Of a DNA stretch of 26,084 bases, positions 7,450-16,212 are shown one piece after another. The notes under the pieces were generated by a model. That model did no database searches, was not told where the DNA came from, and saw only the letters and a program-made list of their open reading frames with translations. The DNA is from Planctomycetota bacterium (GTDB lineage Bacteria; Planctomycetota; Phycisphaerae; Tepidisphaerales; Tepidisphaeraceae), in assembly GCA_029777755.1 (NCBI GenBank), contig JAKORQ010000456.1, positions 1 to 26,084 of the forward strand. The letters are read 5' to 3'. Made by a program: the position numbers and the translations under genes. The first letter of the stretch is position 1. Every line of letters starts with the position of its first letter.

Positions 7450-7655
7450 TGAAGAGGCTTGTCCTCAAGCCGCGGGGTCGGATCAGCGCAAGTCCGCGCG
7501 AACTGGATGTAAGTCGACCTGTATCGAGAGGTCGGCGCTGGACAGTCTGCGCCTGGCAGTGAAGAAGGGATGTATGCCGTCCGGCTTCCCTGGCTCTGAT
7601 TGTGCATGTTCGCCAAGGATCAGCCTATCTCCCGCAGTTCCGGCGGAACTGCTTC
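7450..7655. repeat. Convergent-junction repeat, copy C (diverged, internal deletion near the right end)
   Basis: Positions 7581-7637 align with copy A at 44 of 57 bases. GACC(T/G)GTATCGAGAGG at 7515-7531 matches copy B at 10042-10057. AGGCTTGTCC near 7455-7464 matches copy B just after its left end. The right terminus reads CCCGCAGTTCCGGCGGAACTGC, where copy A has about 25 extra bases between the two GC-rich blocks, so C appears internally deleted and now ends in a short perfect hairpin. It lies between ileS and DUF3467. Confidence 0.65.
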
Positions 7656-7687
7656 AGCGAGTCGCAATCCCTTCAATGGCAACAACG

Positions 7688-7727
7688 AAAAACCCTCGGG
7701 ACGCTTTTCGCGAACCCGAGGGTTTTT
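7688..7727. terminator. Bidirectional intrinsic terminator between ileS and DUF3467 genes
   Basis: AAAAACCCTCGGG (7688-7700) pairs with CCCGAGGGTTTTT (7715-7727) around a 14-nt loop. The A run before and T run after the stem give a terminator on both strands, as suits two converging genes. Confidence 0.92.
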
Positions 7728-7760
7728 GTTGTCTCGCTTTGATTTTGGCTCAAGCTCGAA

Positions 7761-8093
7761 TTACTTGGCAGCGCGGGGGCCGGGCTGCAGCGGAATCTCG
7801 CCGAACTGCTGCTCATATCTCTTAACAAGCTGCTGCAGCGACAGTGCGAGGCGCTTGGCATTGGCGTAGCCCATGATCACGCGGTCGGTGACGCGGAAAA
7901 GCATCTGCTGGGGCGCCTGCCCGGGCTGAACATTCGGGTTGGGCATGTTGAAGCCAAGGTCAATCACGACTTCCTCAGGCGCGGTATGGATGCGGTACGC
8001 ATTCGCGTAGACGATCTTCATCTCGCGTTCGTCGAGCATCACCTGGATCTGCTGGCCCTGCTCGGAGGTCTGGGTCTGGTTTTCCTGGGACAT
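7761..8093 (-). CDS. DUF3467 domain protein
   Basis: The 110-residue protein begins at 8093, with GAAAGGAGAT as a strong Shine-Dalgarno site about 7 nt upstream. The core, from IQVMLDEREMKIVYANAY through VTDRVIMGYANAKRLALSLQQLV, is the DUF3467 pattern. This is a small single-domain family of unknown function that I associate with planctomycetes among others. A Gln-rich N-terminal tail (residues 1-15) and a Pro/Ala C-terminal tail flank the domain. There is no signal peptide or metal site. It is monocistronic, divergent from the RNase D-like gene and followed by a bidirectional terminator. Confidence 0.85.
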   Translation of the reverse strand: MSQENQTQTSEQGQQIQVMLDEREMKIVYANAYRIHTAPEEVVIDLGFNMPNPNVQPGQAPQQMLFRVTDRVIMGYANAKRLALSLQQLVKRYEQQFGEIPLQPGPRAAK

Positions 8094-8277
8094 GTAAACG
8101 ATCTCCTTTCGGTACTCGTCGGATCAATGCGTTATGGGATGAATATTGTGACCAAAAAACAGTCAGTGTCCACTGGACGAATGACACATTTCCCGCGGGA
8201 TTCGGGGCAAACTGGAGCGACAGCCCAGGATCGACCATGCTGATGTGCGCACCTGCTGAAACTTGCCAGTCGATTGC

Positions 8278-8283
8278 TATGAT
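8278..8283 (+). promoter_or_regulatory. Candidate -10 box for a leaderless RNase D-like transcript
   Basis: TATGAT (5/6 to TATAAT) ends 7 nt before the ATG at 8291, so transcription would begin at or next to the start codon. The -35 region is weak. Confidence 0.4.
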
Positions 8284-8290
8284 TTCCTCG

Positions 8291-9607
8291 ATGGATGAAG
8301 AATTCAGTTTCAAGCAGCAGAATGCCTGGCGGAGCAAGTTCCGCTCAAGGCATCATGACAAGGCACACGAACAGACCACCGAAATAAAGCACGACTACAA
8401 AGGCCGCACAGACATCTTTCGTGGCAAGCCGGTGATCATCGACCGCCAGGGGGAGCTGGAGGCACTGATCGGCCGGCTGCGGGAAGCAGGCTCGTTTGCA
8501 TATGACAGCGAGTTCATCGGGGAGATGTCCTACGTCCCCAGGCTATGCCTGGTGCAGATCGGTACGACGACGGAGATCGCCCTGGTGGATCCACTGGCCG
8601 ACCTGGACCTGACGCCGCTGTGGGAACTGCTCGCCGACCCGCAGGTGCGCAAGATCGTCCATGCCGGCGGGCAGGACATGGAGCCGGTGGCGAGGCTGCT
8701 TGGCCGGCCGGCCGAGAATGTGATCGACACGCAGATCGCCTCGGGATTCGCCCGCCTGCCCTACCCGATCTCACTGCAGCGGTTGGTGCTGCAACTGATG
8801 GGGATAAAGCTGGGCAAGGGCCTGACCTTTACGCATTGGGATCAGCGTCCCCTGACCGGCCCGCAAACTCGCTACGCGGCGGATGATGTGCGCTTTCTAC
8901 CGGCGGTGTGGAATGAACTGGAGCCGACGATCAGGGCGGCCGGCACCATGGACTGGGTGCAGGAGGAATGCCGGGCGATGTGCCAGAGCATCCCCTACCA
9001 GTTTGACCCGGAGGTGAGCTTCCTGCGGATACGTGGCTGCGCCACGCTGGATGCCCGGCAGCTTGGGATCCTGCGCGAACTGGCGATCTGGCGCGACGCG
9101 GCGGCTCGGAAGGCGGATCTTCCGCCGCGCACCTACCTGCGCGATGACATCCTGATCGAGATGACGCGCCAAGCGCCCGGCAATGAGGAAAAGCTGCTGA
9201 AGATAAAGGGGCTTCCGCGTCCGATTCGCGTGGCTCACACAGAGGCCATCCTCCAAGCCATCAGGGAAGGCGCGCAAAAGCCGGTTACCAAACCACTGGA
9301 GATGCGCAAGACGGAGGAACTGCCCCGCCAGCAGTTCCAGACTGATGCCATACACGCCCTGGCGCAGACCCTGTGCCTGGGGCGGGGTGTTGATCCGCAG
9401 CTTGCCATCACGCGAAGCGACACGAGCGAGCTGCTGACACGGCTGAGGAGAAACGAATCGGCCGACGACCTGCGAATCATGACCGGCTGGCGGCGCGAAC
9501 TGGTGGGCCAGGCGATCGCCGATCTATACACCCGCGGCGGGGAGTTGCGTGTGTCAGTTCACGCACAGCAGGTGCGGGCTACACCCCACAGCGGCGAGAT
9601 GCTATAG
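8291..9607 (+). CDS. rnd: Ribonuclease D-like 3'-5' exonuclease with HRDC domain
   Basis: This is a DEDDy-type exonuclease, likely trimming 3' ends of tRNA precursors or other structured RNA. With the start at 8291 (438 aa), the catalytic residues are D72 and E74 (YDSEF), D129 (HAGGQDM) and the Y195-x3-D199 pair (YAADD). An HRDC domain follows at about 255-330 (LGILRELAIWRD through the PRPIRV helix). I prefer the ATG at 8291 because a TATGAT box sits 7 nt before it. An in-frame ATG at 8237 with AGGA 6 nt upstream would add 18 residues and cannot be excluded. fmdB follows 39 nt downstream. The C-terminal 90 residues extend beyond HRDC as in RNase D. Confidence 0.9.
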   Translation: MDEEFSFKQQNAWRSKFRSRHHDKAHEQTTEIKHDYKGRTDIFRGKPVIIDRQGELEALIGRLREAGSFAYDSEFIGEMSYVPRLCLVQIGTTTEIALVDPLADLDLTPLWELLADPQVRKIVHAGGQDMEPVARLLGRPAENVIDTQIASGFARLPYPISLQRLVLQLMGIKLGKGLTFTHWDQRPLTGPQTRYAADDVRFLPAVWNELEPTIRAAGTMDWVQEECRAMCQSIPYQFDPEVSFLRIRGCATLDARQLGILRELAIWRDAAARKADLPPRTYLRDDILIEMTRQAPGNEEKLLKIKGLPRPIRVAHTEAILQAIREGAQKPVTKPLEMRKTEELPRQQFQTDAIHALAQTLCLGRGVDPQLAITRSDTSELLTRLRRNESADDLRIMTGWRRELVGQAIADLYTRGGELRVSVHAQQVRATPHSGEML

Positions 9608-9646
9608 TCCAGCGGAGAAACGAGAAGGAAAACAAGGAGTCATTCA

Positions 9647-9886
9647 GTGCCGATTTACGAGTACGTCTGCGAATCCTGCAATTCGAAGTTTGAGAAGCTC
9701 GTGCGCAGCATGAGCAGTACCGAAACGGTGGAATGCCCCAAGTGTGGCGGCGAAAAGACCTCGCGCCAGTTCAGCTCGTTTTCCGTCGGCGCGGGGGAAA
9801 CCCAGTCCGCCAACAATGGCGGCGGCCATGGCGCGGGATGCGCCTGCTGTGCCGGCGCGCCGATGTGCCCCAACGCGCAGTTGTAG
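9647..9886 (+). CDS. FmdB-family zinc ribbon protein
   Basis: The 79-residue protein starts at a GTG at 9647, with AAGGAG 8 nt upstream. The N-terminus MPIYEYVCESCNSKFEKL and the CxxC (residues 8-11) and CPKC (30-33) pairs define the FmdB/CxxC_CxxC zinc ribbon. A Gly-rich linker and a second Cys cluster, CACC then MC near the C-terminus, could hold another metal. FmdB was named as a regulator of amide metabolism, but most homologues have no tested role. It shares a strand and a short gap with the RNase D-like gene and probably its transcript. Confidence 0.9.
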   Translation: MPIYEYVCESCNSKFEKLVRSMSSTETVECPKCGGEKTSRQFSSFSVGAGETQSANNGGGHGAGCACCAGAPMCPNAQL

Positions 9887-9957
9887 CATTCAGAATTCCT
9901 GATACAGAACAAATGGCAGACACCGGTCGACGCTGATGGCGTTGAGGTTCTCTAGAG

Positions 9958-10160
9958 CTGCTCAACCTCAAGTGGAGCGGCTTGTCCGGTAGGCCACGGG
10001 AATTCGCATCGGCAGAGGTCTGCCCGAGTCACATTCACATTGACCGGTATCGAGAGGCCAAGGGTTACTCAGTTACTGCGTCGCTTTGTGGTGAAAACGA
10101 GACTGATGTGCGTCACCTGGTTTCCCTACAGCGACACAGGTACAGCCTCGTCCACAAGGC
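9958..10160. repeat. Convergent-junction repeat, copy B
   Basis: Positions 9958-10001 match copy A at 40 of 44 bases. Further on, CATTCACATTGACCGG is identical in both, CGCTT(T/C)GTGGTGAAA differs at one position, and GGTTTCCCT is identical, all in the same order. The right end is diverged and abuts the stop codon of the esterase gene at 10161. It fills the gap between fmdB and the esterase, another convergent pair. Confidence 0.8.
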
Positions 10161-11525
10161 TTACTCGGTTGTGATCTGGACTTTTGACCAGTAGGCCTCT
10201 TCGTTCTTCCATCCGGTGGCCTGGTGGATGACCTGTATGCGCACTTCGCCGCCGGCCCAGGGGGTGAGGTTGTAGCGCATGCGCATCCAGCCGTCGGGGG
10301 CGGTGTTGGCATCTACGGGAACGCGGATCGCCTCGATCTCGTTGACGCGGATGACCAGCTCCCAGTCACCCTCGAGATGCCGGCCGAACTCCAGGTCGAG
10401 ATACGTCGATTTCTTCAGCGGGACCTGGTGGGTGATGAGCAGCCGGCAGCCAACCTCCGGGGTGAGCGGATGGGTGACAAAGACATTCTTGCGCCCGGCC
10501 ATCTCTGCCTTGTGCCCTACCAGGCCATCACGAGGCGCGCAGTTGTCGAGGATCCAGTACTGGGCAAATGCCGAGAATTCCTCCTGCAACTTCTGCTGGA
10601 ACTGATGGCTGCCACGACGGTCGGCGAAGAAGATGCCGATCAGGTCATCATGGTTGGGGCGAGTCTCAACAACACGCTTGCCCTTCTCATGCAGCAGCAA
10701 CCATTCGTAGAACTGGCGGCTGCCGTAGTACGCCGGCCAGAGGCCGTGATGGGCGCGGGGAACCGGGGCATAGACCACATCGAGCGAATATTCGCGCAGC
10801 GCCTCGACCATGAGGCGTGAGCCGGGTTCGCTGATACTGTCGGCCTTGCCGGAAATCACAAGGAAGGTGGAGTTGCTTCGCGAGAGCATCTCGGCGGTCT
10901 TCTGCGGCTCCAGGTCGCGGCCAACCAGCGGGGCAACCACGGTGAACAGGTCTGGAGCTTCGCGAGCAATCGCCCAGCAGCCACGCCCGCCCATGGATAG
11001 CCCGGTGACATACATCTTCCTCTCATCCACCGGCCAGCGTTTCATGGCGGTGCGGACGAGGTTTATCACCTGTGGCGGCATGTCGGGTGAGTCCCAAGTG
11101 CGATCGCTGGGGCACAGGGGCAGCAGCATGATCATGGGCAGCCACTTCTGCACTTCCGGCCGGCCGCCAAGGTCAACGGGGATGCCGCAGTTCATTACCA
11201 CGGCAGGATCTGAGCCTCTTTCGCCCATGCCGGCGAGGAACACCAGCAGCGGCCACTGCTTCTCGGGTGTGTATCCCTGCGGCAGGTAGAGCACAAAGGG
11301 CATACTCCGCTGCTCGCCGCGCTCGTCTGTCCACTGGAAGACCATCTTGTGGTATCCGGGAGCGGTAGGGTTTTCCTCGGCGCCTTTCCATCCAGTGAAA
11401 ACTGGAGCATCAACAGGCTGACTGGCCGACTCGGGAGACGCGGCAGCCCTGGAGACCATCAGGATGATCGCCGCAACGGAAACTAAGCATCGAATAAAGC
11501 GCACACCCAACCTCACCTGAAGCAT
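10161..11525 (-). CDS. Secreted CE1-like alpha/beta-hydrolase (esterase)
   Basis: The 454-residue protein has a signal peptide (residues 1-29, Arg/Val/Ile-rich with an AAAS cleavage region). It then has an alpha/beta-hydrolase domain with a GLSMGG nucleophile elbow (Ser177), a candidate acid Asp229 (GKADS) and a His at 259/260 (RAHHG). The oxyanion segment LLVFLAGMGERG is typical of CE1/PHB-depolymerase-type esterases. Residues from about 320 form an extra beta-rich domain of the kind used for sugar binding. It may remove acyl groups from polysaccharides, which would complement the GH39-like enzyme, but no specificity can be read here. It diverges from the xseB operon over 70 bp. The start has no clear Shine-Dalgarno site. 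Confidence 0.85.
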   Translation of the reverse strand: MLQVRLGVRFIRCLVSVAAIILMVSRAAASPESASQPVDAPVFTGWKGAEENPTAPGYHKMVFQWTDERGEQRSMPFVLYLPQGYTPEKQWPLLVFLAGMGERGSDPAVVMNCGIPVDLGGRPEVQKWLPMIMLLPLCPSDRTWDSPDMPPQVINLVRTAMKRWPVDERKMYVTGLSMGGRGCWAIAREAPDLFTVVAPLVGRDLEPQKTAEMLSRSNSTFLVISGKADSISEPGSRLMVEALREYSLDVVYAPVPRAHHGLWPAYYGSRQFYEWLLLHEKGKRVVETRPNHDDLIGIFFADRRGSHQFQQKLQEEFSAFAQYWILDNCAPRDGLVGHKAEMAGRKNVFVTHPLTPEVGCRLLITHQVPLKKSTYLDLEFGRHLEGDWELVIRVNEIEAIRVPVDANTAPDGWMRMRYNLTPWAGGEVRIQVIHQATGWKNEEAYWSKVQITTE

Positions 11526-11583
11526 CTACCGGCTCAACTCCAAAGCGTTGAGGAGGTCAACTGTCCGATCGCGCCGGGATGTT

Positions 11584-11589
11584 TATAAT
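11584..11589 (+). promoter_or_regulatory. Perfect -10 box placed for leaderless xseB mRNA
   Basis: TATAAT ends 6 nt before the ATG at 11596, so the predicted first transcribed base is the A of that ATG. A small palindrome, GTTGA-GGAGG-TCAAC (11547-11561), lies upstream in the 70-bp divergent gap shared with the esterase and could bind a regulator. Confidence 0.6.
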
Positions 11590-11595
11590 GTCGCC

Positions 11596-11844
11596 ATGGC
11601 GAAGAAAAACCAGCAACCGCCCAGGAGCTTTGAGGACGCCATCGAGGAACTGGAGAAGATCCTCGAGGATGTTGAATCCGGCAGCGTCGGGCTTGAGGAG
11701 AGCCTGGAGCGCTATGAGCGCGGAACCTTCCTCATCCAGCACTGCCGCAGCATTCTCACGCGGGCCGAGAAGCAGATCGAGGAAATCAACAAGACTCCTG
11801 AGGGCGAGCTGACAAGCCAGCCGCTGGAGGATCAGGAGCAATGA
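11596..11844 (+). CDS. xseB: Exodeoxyribonuclease VII small subunit
   Basis: The 82-residue coiled-coil protein has the XseB pattern (SFEDAIEELEKILEDVESG ... LEESLERYERG ... LIQHCRSIL). It forms the small subunits of exonuclease VII, a single-strand DNA nuclease. I start at the ATG at 11596, which matches family N-termini. A TTG at 11548 would add 16 residues, and the only AGGAGG is 40 nt from the chosen ATG. A perfect TATAAT sits 6 nt before the ATG, which suggests a leaderless message. The stop overlaps the ispA start (ATGA). The large subunit gene xseA is not in the window. Confidence 0.93.
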   Translation: MAKKNQQPPRSFEDAIEELEKILEDVESGSVGLEESLERYERGTFLIQHCRSILTRAEKQIEEINKTPEGELTSQPLEDQEQ

Positions 11845-12740
11845 CGACGGTTAACGCGGATGCTGAACAGCTGCTGTCTCGCCACGGCAAGGACCTTCAC
11901 GCATATTTCGAGAAAGTACTGGCACGATACAACGACGCCCCGGCGCGGCTGATGGAATCGATCGCCTATTCGCTGTACGCCGGCGGCAAACGCCTGCGGC
12001 CGGCGCTGGTCATCGAGTCGTTTCACGCCTGTGGCGGGGATGACTCGACAAGGAGCAGCGCCATGGCGGCGGCAGCGGCGATGGAGCTGATCCACACCTT
12101 CTCGCTGATCCATGATGACCTGCCGGCGATGGACAATGACGACCTGCGCCGCGGCCGGCCGACCAATCACAAGGTGTTTGGCGAAGCGATGGCGATACTG
12201 GCCGGCGATGCCATGACAGTGATGGCGTTTGAGCTGCTGGCCATCGATGCCGCGCCCGGCGTGGTTGGTGCGATGGTCCGTGAGCTGGCGTCCGGCGCCG
12301 GCCCGGAGGGGATGATCGGCGGGCAGGTGCTGGATATGGAAGGCGAATCAAAGAAGCTCGACATGGAGCAACTGCGACGGCTGCATCGCATGAAGACCGG
12401 CGCCCTGCTGACCAGTTCCTGCCGCCTGGGGGCAATCGCAGCCAACGCGAGCGAGGAGACGGTAAACCGCCTCAGCAGCTTCGGAGCCAACCTGGGGCTG
12501 GCGTTCCAGATCATCGACGACATTCTCGATGAGACCAGCACGCCTGAGCAGATGGGCAAAGCCACCGGCAAGGACGCAGCCAAGGGGAAGAACACTTACC
12601 CCTCGCTGGTCGGGCTGGATAGCAGCCGCGAGCAGGCCGATGCGGCATTGCAGGCGGCGCTGGAGTCGATCGAGCCTCTGGGCAAGCGCGGGCAGGCTCT
12701 GCAGACTATCGCCCGGTTTGTGGTTCAGCGAACGCACTGA
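11841..12740 (+). CDS. ispA: Polyprenyl (farnesyl/geranylgeranyl) diphosphate synthase
   Basis: The 299-residue trans-prenyltransferase condenses isopentenyl diphosphate with allylic diphosphates in isoprenoid synthesis. The first Asp-rich motif is DDLPAMD at 92-98 and the second is DDILD at 226-230, both with intact metal-binding Asp residues. The two-residue insertion in the first motif is typical of bacterial type II FPP synthases. Phe87, five residues before the first Asp, lies where chain length is often set, so GGPP as the product is possible. The start overlaps the xseB stop by 4 nt, a pairing also common in other bacteria, where dxs usually follows. Here an SNF2 helicase follows instead. 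Confidence 0.95.
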   Translation: MTTVNADAEQLLSRHGKDLHAYFEKVLARYNDAPARLMESIAYSLYAGGKRLRPALVIESFHACGGDDSTRSSAMAAAAAMELIHTFSLIHDDLPAMDNDDLRRGRPTNHKVFGEAMAILAGDAMTVMAFELLAIDAAPGVVGAMVRELASGAGPEGMIGGQVLDMEGESKKLDMEQLRRLHRMKTGALLTSSCRLGAIAANASEETVNRLSSFGANLGLAFQIIDDILDETSTPEQMGKATGKDAAKGKNTYPSLVGLDSSREQADAALQAALESIEPLGKRGQALQTIARFVVQRTH

Positions 12741-12889
12741 CGCTGCCGGCGCGAGAAATCGGCGTCACATCCTTCTGGTATCTCGTCGGCGGAGACGATC
12801 TGTGGTATCCTTGCCGGACTGCCCGCTATCTGGCGTTTTTGGGCGGGCGGCGGGCCTTCCGACCGCAACAGGGAACCACTGAGAGCTGA

Positions 12890-15800
12890 ATGCAGAGCAT
12901 CGAGACAGACTGGAGAGATGATCGCCTGCTGGTTTGCGCACGCAAAGTGCAATCGGGCTGCAGCGGCGCGGAACTTCGCGAGCGACTGGCGACAGTTGCC
13001 GAGGATGCCCTGGTGGTGGCAGCGGCGACCGAAACGCAGTACGACGGTGTGACGGCGCTGAGCTTCGCAGCGAGCGATGCGGTGGACCTGCTGCTCTCGC
13101 TGGACCCGGAGAAGGGAATCAGCCGGCCGCTTCAGTTGTGGAGATGGCTTGCCCAGTTCGTCACGGATCGGGTGGCGGCCGGGCAGTTTTTCCCCACCGT
13201 TGAGGTTGGCGAGTCCGGCGCTGTGGGAGTGTGGCGGCTGCTGGTAACCGGGTCGGCCGACCTGAACTGGCTGAAGCGCGTAGCTGATGAGATGCAAGGC
13301 ATGCTGATCAGTCGTGAGCGCGGCGACCGGGTGGTGGAGTCATTTCTCAATGCCGCCACTGACGCGATCATCCGCCGGACATTTGCCGAGGATTCCTTCT
13401 TTGAGAACACCGCCAATCGCTGTCGCGCAGATGGGGCAACGCCGGACGCCCGCTTCCTGGGGTCGCTGCTGACGGAAAACCGTACGCTTGACGGCCTGGA
13501 TGAACAGACCTGCGAGCAGATCAGGGTATGGGTTGATGCTCTGCAGGATCGTCCGATGGCGGCATCGTTTCGCCTGATGATGCGCCTGGTGAACCCTGAC
13601 CTGGAGGTGGACGAAGAGAACGAAAGGTGGACGGTGCAGATCCTGATGCAGCCGATCCATGGGGACGTGGACCCGATCCCGGCGCCGAAGCTGTGGGAAC
13701 TGGGGCAGGAGCTGCCGCCCATCCTTGGCAGAAGCCTGTCGGCGCAGCGGGAATCGCTGATCAAGCAGTTGCAGGAGGCGGCGGAGGCCTGGCCGCTCCT
13801 GTTGGAGAGGATGGGAGATCAGCCGGCCGAGATAACGCTGGACTCGGCCGAGGCGATCGCGTTTGTCCGGCAGTGGGCGCCCAGGCTCGTGGATCGCGGG
13901 ATCGAGGTGGATCTGCCGCGCTGGGCGCACGACCCGGGCAGGGAGCTGACGATACAACTGGATGTCGACCCGATCTCCGAGGATGACCTGATACTGGAAG
14001 ACCCGGAGATGGCGAGATTCTCCGGCAATGTCTTCTCTGGGGGACGATCGACACTGGGGCTGGGCGCGCTGATGAACTTTGACTGGCGCGTGGCGGTGGG
14101 ATCGATGCAGCTCAATGATGAGCAACTGCAATCGATCCTGGCGAGCGGCCGGCCGCTGGTGCGCTTCAATGGTGAATGGCTGCAGGTGGACACCGACGCC
14201 GCGCGGCGGGCGATGGAGTTCATGGCGAAGAACCGCTCGGGGCGCATGACGCTGGCGGAAGCGCTGCGCCTGGCGCATGGCACTTCGCGGGCGCAGACCG
14301 GACTGCAGATCTCCGGGATGACCGGCTCGGGATGGATCGAGCAACTCCTGCAGCAGAACCCCGATGCCCAGGTCCAGGCGATACAGCAACCGAAGGATTT
14401 TGTGGGGCAACTGCGGCCGTACCAGTTGCGCGGGCTACAGTGGATGACATTCCTGCATCGGCTGGGAGTGGGCGCGTGTCTGGCGGACGACATGGGGTTG
14501 GGAAAGACGATCCAGTTCATCGCCCTGCTGCTGCATGAGCGACAACTGGCCGCCGAGCAGGGAAGAGAGGTTGGGCCTACGCTGCTGTTTGCCCCCACTT
14601 CGGTGCTGGGTAACTGGCGCTATGAGATGGCACGATTCGCACCGACGCTGCGACTGCTGGTGCACCATGGTGTACAGCGAGTCCACGGTGAGGCATTCAA
14701 GGAGGCGGCGCTAAACTCAGACCTGGTGATCACCACCTACGCCCTGGCCGGGCGAGACCTCGAGGACTTCAAGCAGGTCCGCTGGCATCGCCTGGCGCTG
14801 GATGAAGCGCAGAAGATCAAGAATCCCTCGGCCGCCAGCACGCAGGCGATCCGCTCACTGCCGGCCAACTTCCGCGTGGCGCTCACCGGTACGCCGATTG
14901 AGAATCATCTCTCGGAACTCTGGTCGATCATGGAGATCCTCAACCCGGGATTGCTGGGAAGCGCCTCTGATTTCCGCGAGCGCTTTGCGGTGCCGATCGA
15001 GCGGATCGGCGACAGCAATCGCGCGCAGCATCTGCGCGACTTGATCAAGCCATTCGTGCTGCGGCGAACCAAGTCCGACCCGCTGATCGCCGGGGACCTT
15101 CCCGAAAAGCAGGAGACCAAGGTTTACTGCAATCTCACGGTGGAACAGGCGTCGCTTTATCAAAGGATCACCGATGAGATGCTGGGGCAGATCGACGCGG
15201 CCAGTGGCATCCGCCGGCGCGGACTGATCCTGGCGGCACTGACGAGGCTGAAGCAGGTGTGCGATCACCCGGCCATGCTGGATGGCAAGATTCCCGGGTA
15301 CAACGCCCGCGCCAATGACCTGGATTCGCGCTCGGGCAAGTGCGAGCGGCTGGTGGAGATGCTGGAGGAAGTGCTGGCCGAGGGTGATAGCGCGCTAATC
15401 TTCACGCAGTACAAGGAGATGGGAGACATCCTGGAGCAACTGCTGCCGCGGCGGCTTAAACAGCCGGTGCTGTACCTGCATGGCGGAACGCCGGCGGTGC
15501 GGCGCGATGCGATGATCCAACAGTTCCAGGATCCCAAGGGCGGAATCAATATCTTTATCCTGTCACTGCGGGCCGGCGGGCTGGGACTGAACCTCACGCG
15601 GGCGAACCATGTGTTCCACTTCGACCGCTGGTGGAACCCGGCCGTGGAGCAGCAGGCGACCGACCGGGCGCATCGCATAGGCCAGACACGCAAGGTGCAG
15701 GTGCACAAGTACATCTGCATCGGCACCATGGAGGAGAGGATCGACCGGATGATCTCCGACAAGATGCAGCTTGCGGATCGCATCATCACCAGTGGCGACG

Positions 15801-15892
15801 AGTGGCTGACGAACCTCTCCACCGAGGAACTGCGCCGTACGCTGCAACTATCGCCCGAGGCTATCGATGATTTGTCAACGGGGGCGGCATGA
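12890..15892 (+). CDS. SNF2-family helicase with N-terminal SNF2-associated (DUF3670-like) domain
   Basis: The 1000-residue protein carries a complete SNF2/HepA ATPase in its C-terminal half. It has Walker A DDMGLGKT near residue 534, DEAQ near 640, TGTPIEN near 665 and the motif V/VI region RAGGLGLNL ... DRAHRIGQ near 900-930. It probably tracks on DNA to remodel protein or RNA polymerase complexes. Residues about 370-460 (MNFDWRVAVGSMQLNDEQL and following) match the SNF2-helicase-associated domain DUF3670. The start ATG at 12890 lacks a strong Shine-Dalgarno site. It lies 149 nt after ispA and overlaps the next small gene by 4 nt. Confidence 0.93.
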   Translation: MQSIETDWRDDRLLVCARKVQSGCSGAELRERLATVAEDALVVAAATETQYDGVTALSFAASDAVDLLLSLDPEKGISRPLQLWRWLAQFVTDRVAAGQFFPTVEVGESGAVGVWRLLVTGSADLNWLKRVADEMQGMLISRERGDRVVESFLNAATDAIIRRTFAEDSFFENTANRCRADGATPDARFLGSLLTENRTLDGLDEQTCEQIRVWVDALQDRPMAASFRLMMRLVNPDLEVDEENERWTVQILMQPIHGDVDPIPAPKLWELGQELPPILGRSLSAQRESLIKQLQEAAEAWPLLLERMGDQPAEITLDSAEAIAFVRQWAPRLVDRGIEVDLPRWAHDPGRELTIQLDVDPISEDDLILEDPEMARFSGNVFSGGRSTLGLGALMNFDWRVAVGSMQLNDEQLQSILASGRPLVRFNGEWLQVDTDAARRAMEFMAKNRSGRMTLAEALRLAHGTSRAQTGLQISGMTGSGWIEQLLQQNPDAQVQAIQQPKDFVGQLRPYQLRGLQWMTFLHRLGVGACLADDMGLGKTIQFIALLLHERQLAAEQGREVGPTLLFAPTSVLGNWRYEMARFAPTLRLLVHHGVQRVHGEAFKEAALNSDLVITTYALAGRDLEDFKQVRWHRLALDEAQKIKNPSAASTQAIRSLPANFRVALTGTPIENHLSELWSIMEILNPGLLGSASDFRERFAVPIERIGDSNRAQHLRDLIKPFVLRRTKSDPLIAGDLPEKQETKVYCNLTVEQASLYQRITDEMLGQIDAASGIRRRGLILAALTRLKQVCDHPAMLDGKIPGYNARANDLDSRSGKCERLVEMLEEVLAEGDSALIFTQYKEMGDILEQLLPRRLKQPVLYLHGGTPAVRRDAMIQQFQDPKGGINIFILSLRAGGLGLNLTRANHVFHFDRWWNPAVEQQATDRAHRIGQTRKVQVHKYICIGTMEERIDRMISDKMQLADRIITSGDEWLTNLSTEELRRTLQLSPEAIDDLSTGAA

Positions 15893-16191
15893 ACGAGTTT
15901 CAGCAAGAGCCAGTTGAACGGGCGGACGAGCAGGCGTCGCAGCAGGTCGCGACGCCTGAGGTGACGGCTGGGGTGCAGGCAGATGCGATGGAGGAGCTTG
16001 GTCCTCCCCCGCCGCCGGGACGCACGCCGGTGTTGCAGAAGCTGTCATCGCCGCCGTTCCAGCGGACCGGTTTTCCGCTGCTGGGGATACTGGCTTCCGC
16101 GTATGAGCATGTAATTGAGGTGATGGCACGGGCGGGAAGGACGGGACGCCAGGAGCAAGCCAAGTCATCCAACGAGGGGCAGGCGGCCTAG
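15889..16191 (+). CDS. Small hypothetical protein translationally coupled to the SNF2 helicase
   Basis: The 100-residue frame starts at ATG 15889, inside the helicase stop (ATGA overlap), and ends 21 nt before the next gene. Coding is supported by this spacing. Residues 1-35 are Glu/Gln/Ala-rich and probably disordered. A PPPPPGRTP stretch (39-47) and a short hydrophobic helix (about 61-80, FPLLGILASAYEHVIEVMAR) follow, then a charged tail. I do not recognise a family. It may be a partner of the helicase, but only the coupling supports that. Confidence 0.7.
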   Translation: MNEFQQEPVERADEQASQQVATPEVTAGVQADAMEELGPPPPPGRTPVLQKLSSPPFQRTGFPLLGILASAYEHVIEVMARAGRTGRQEQAKSSNEGQAA

Positions 16192-16212
16192 AATCTGCCT
16201 GAGGATTCGCTT

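Noticed and set aside
13340..14410. A 356-codon minus-strand frame inside the SNF2 helicase gene
   Set aside because: Antisense shadow rich in Arg, His, Leu and Gln. The helicase frame is certain.
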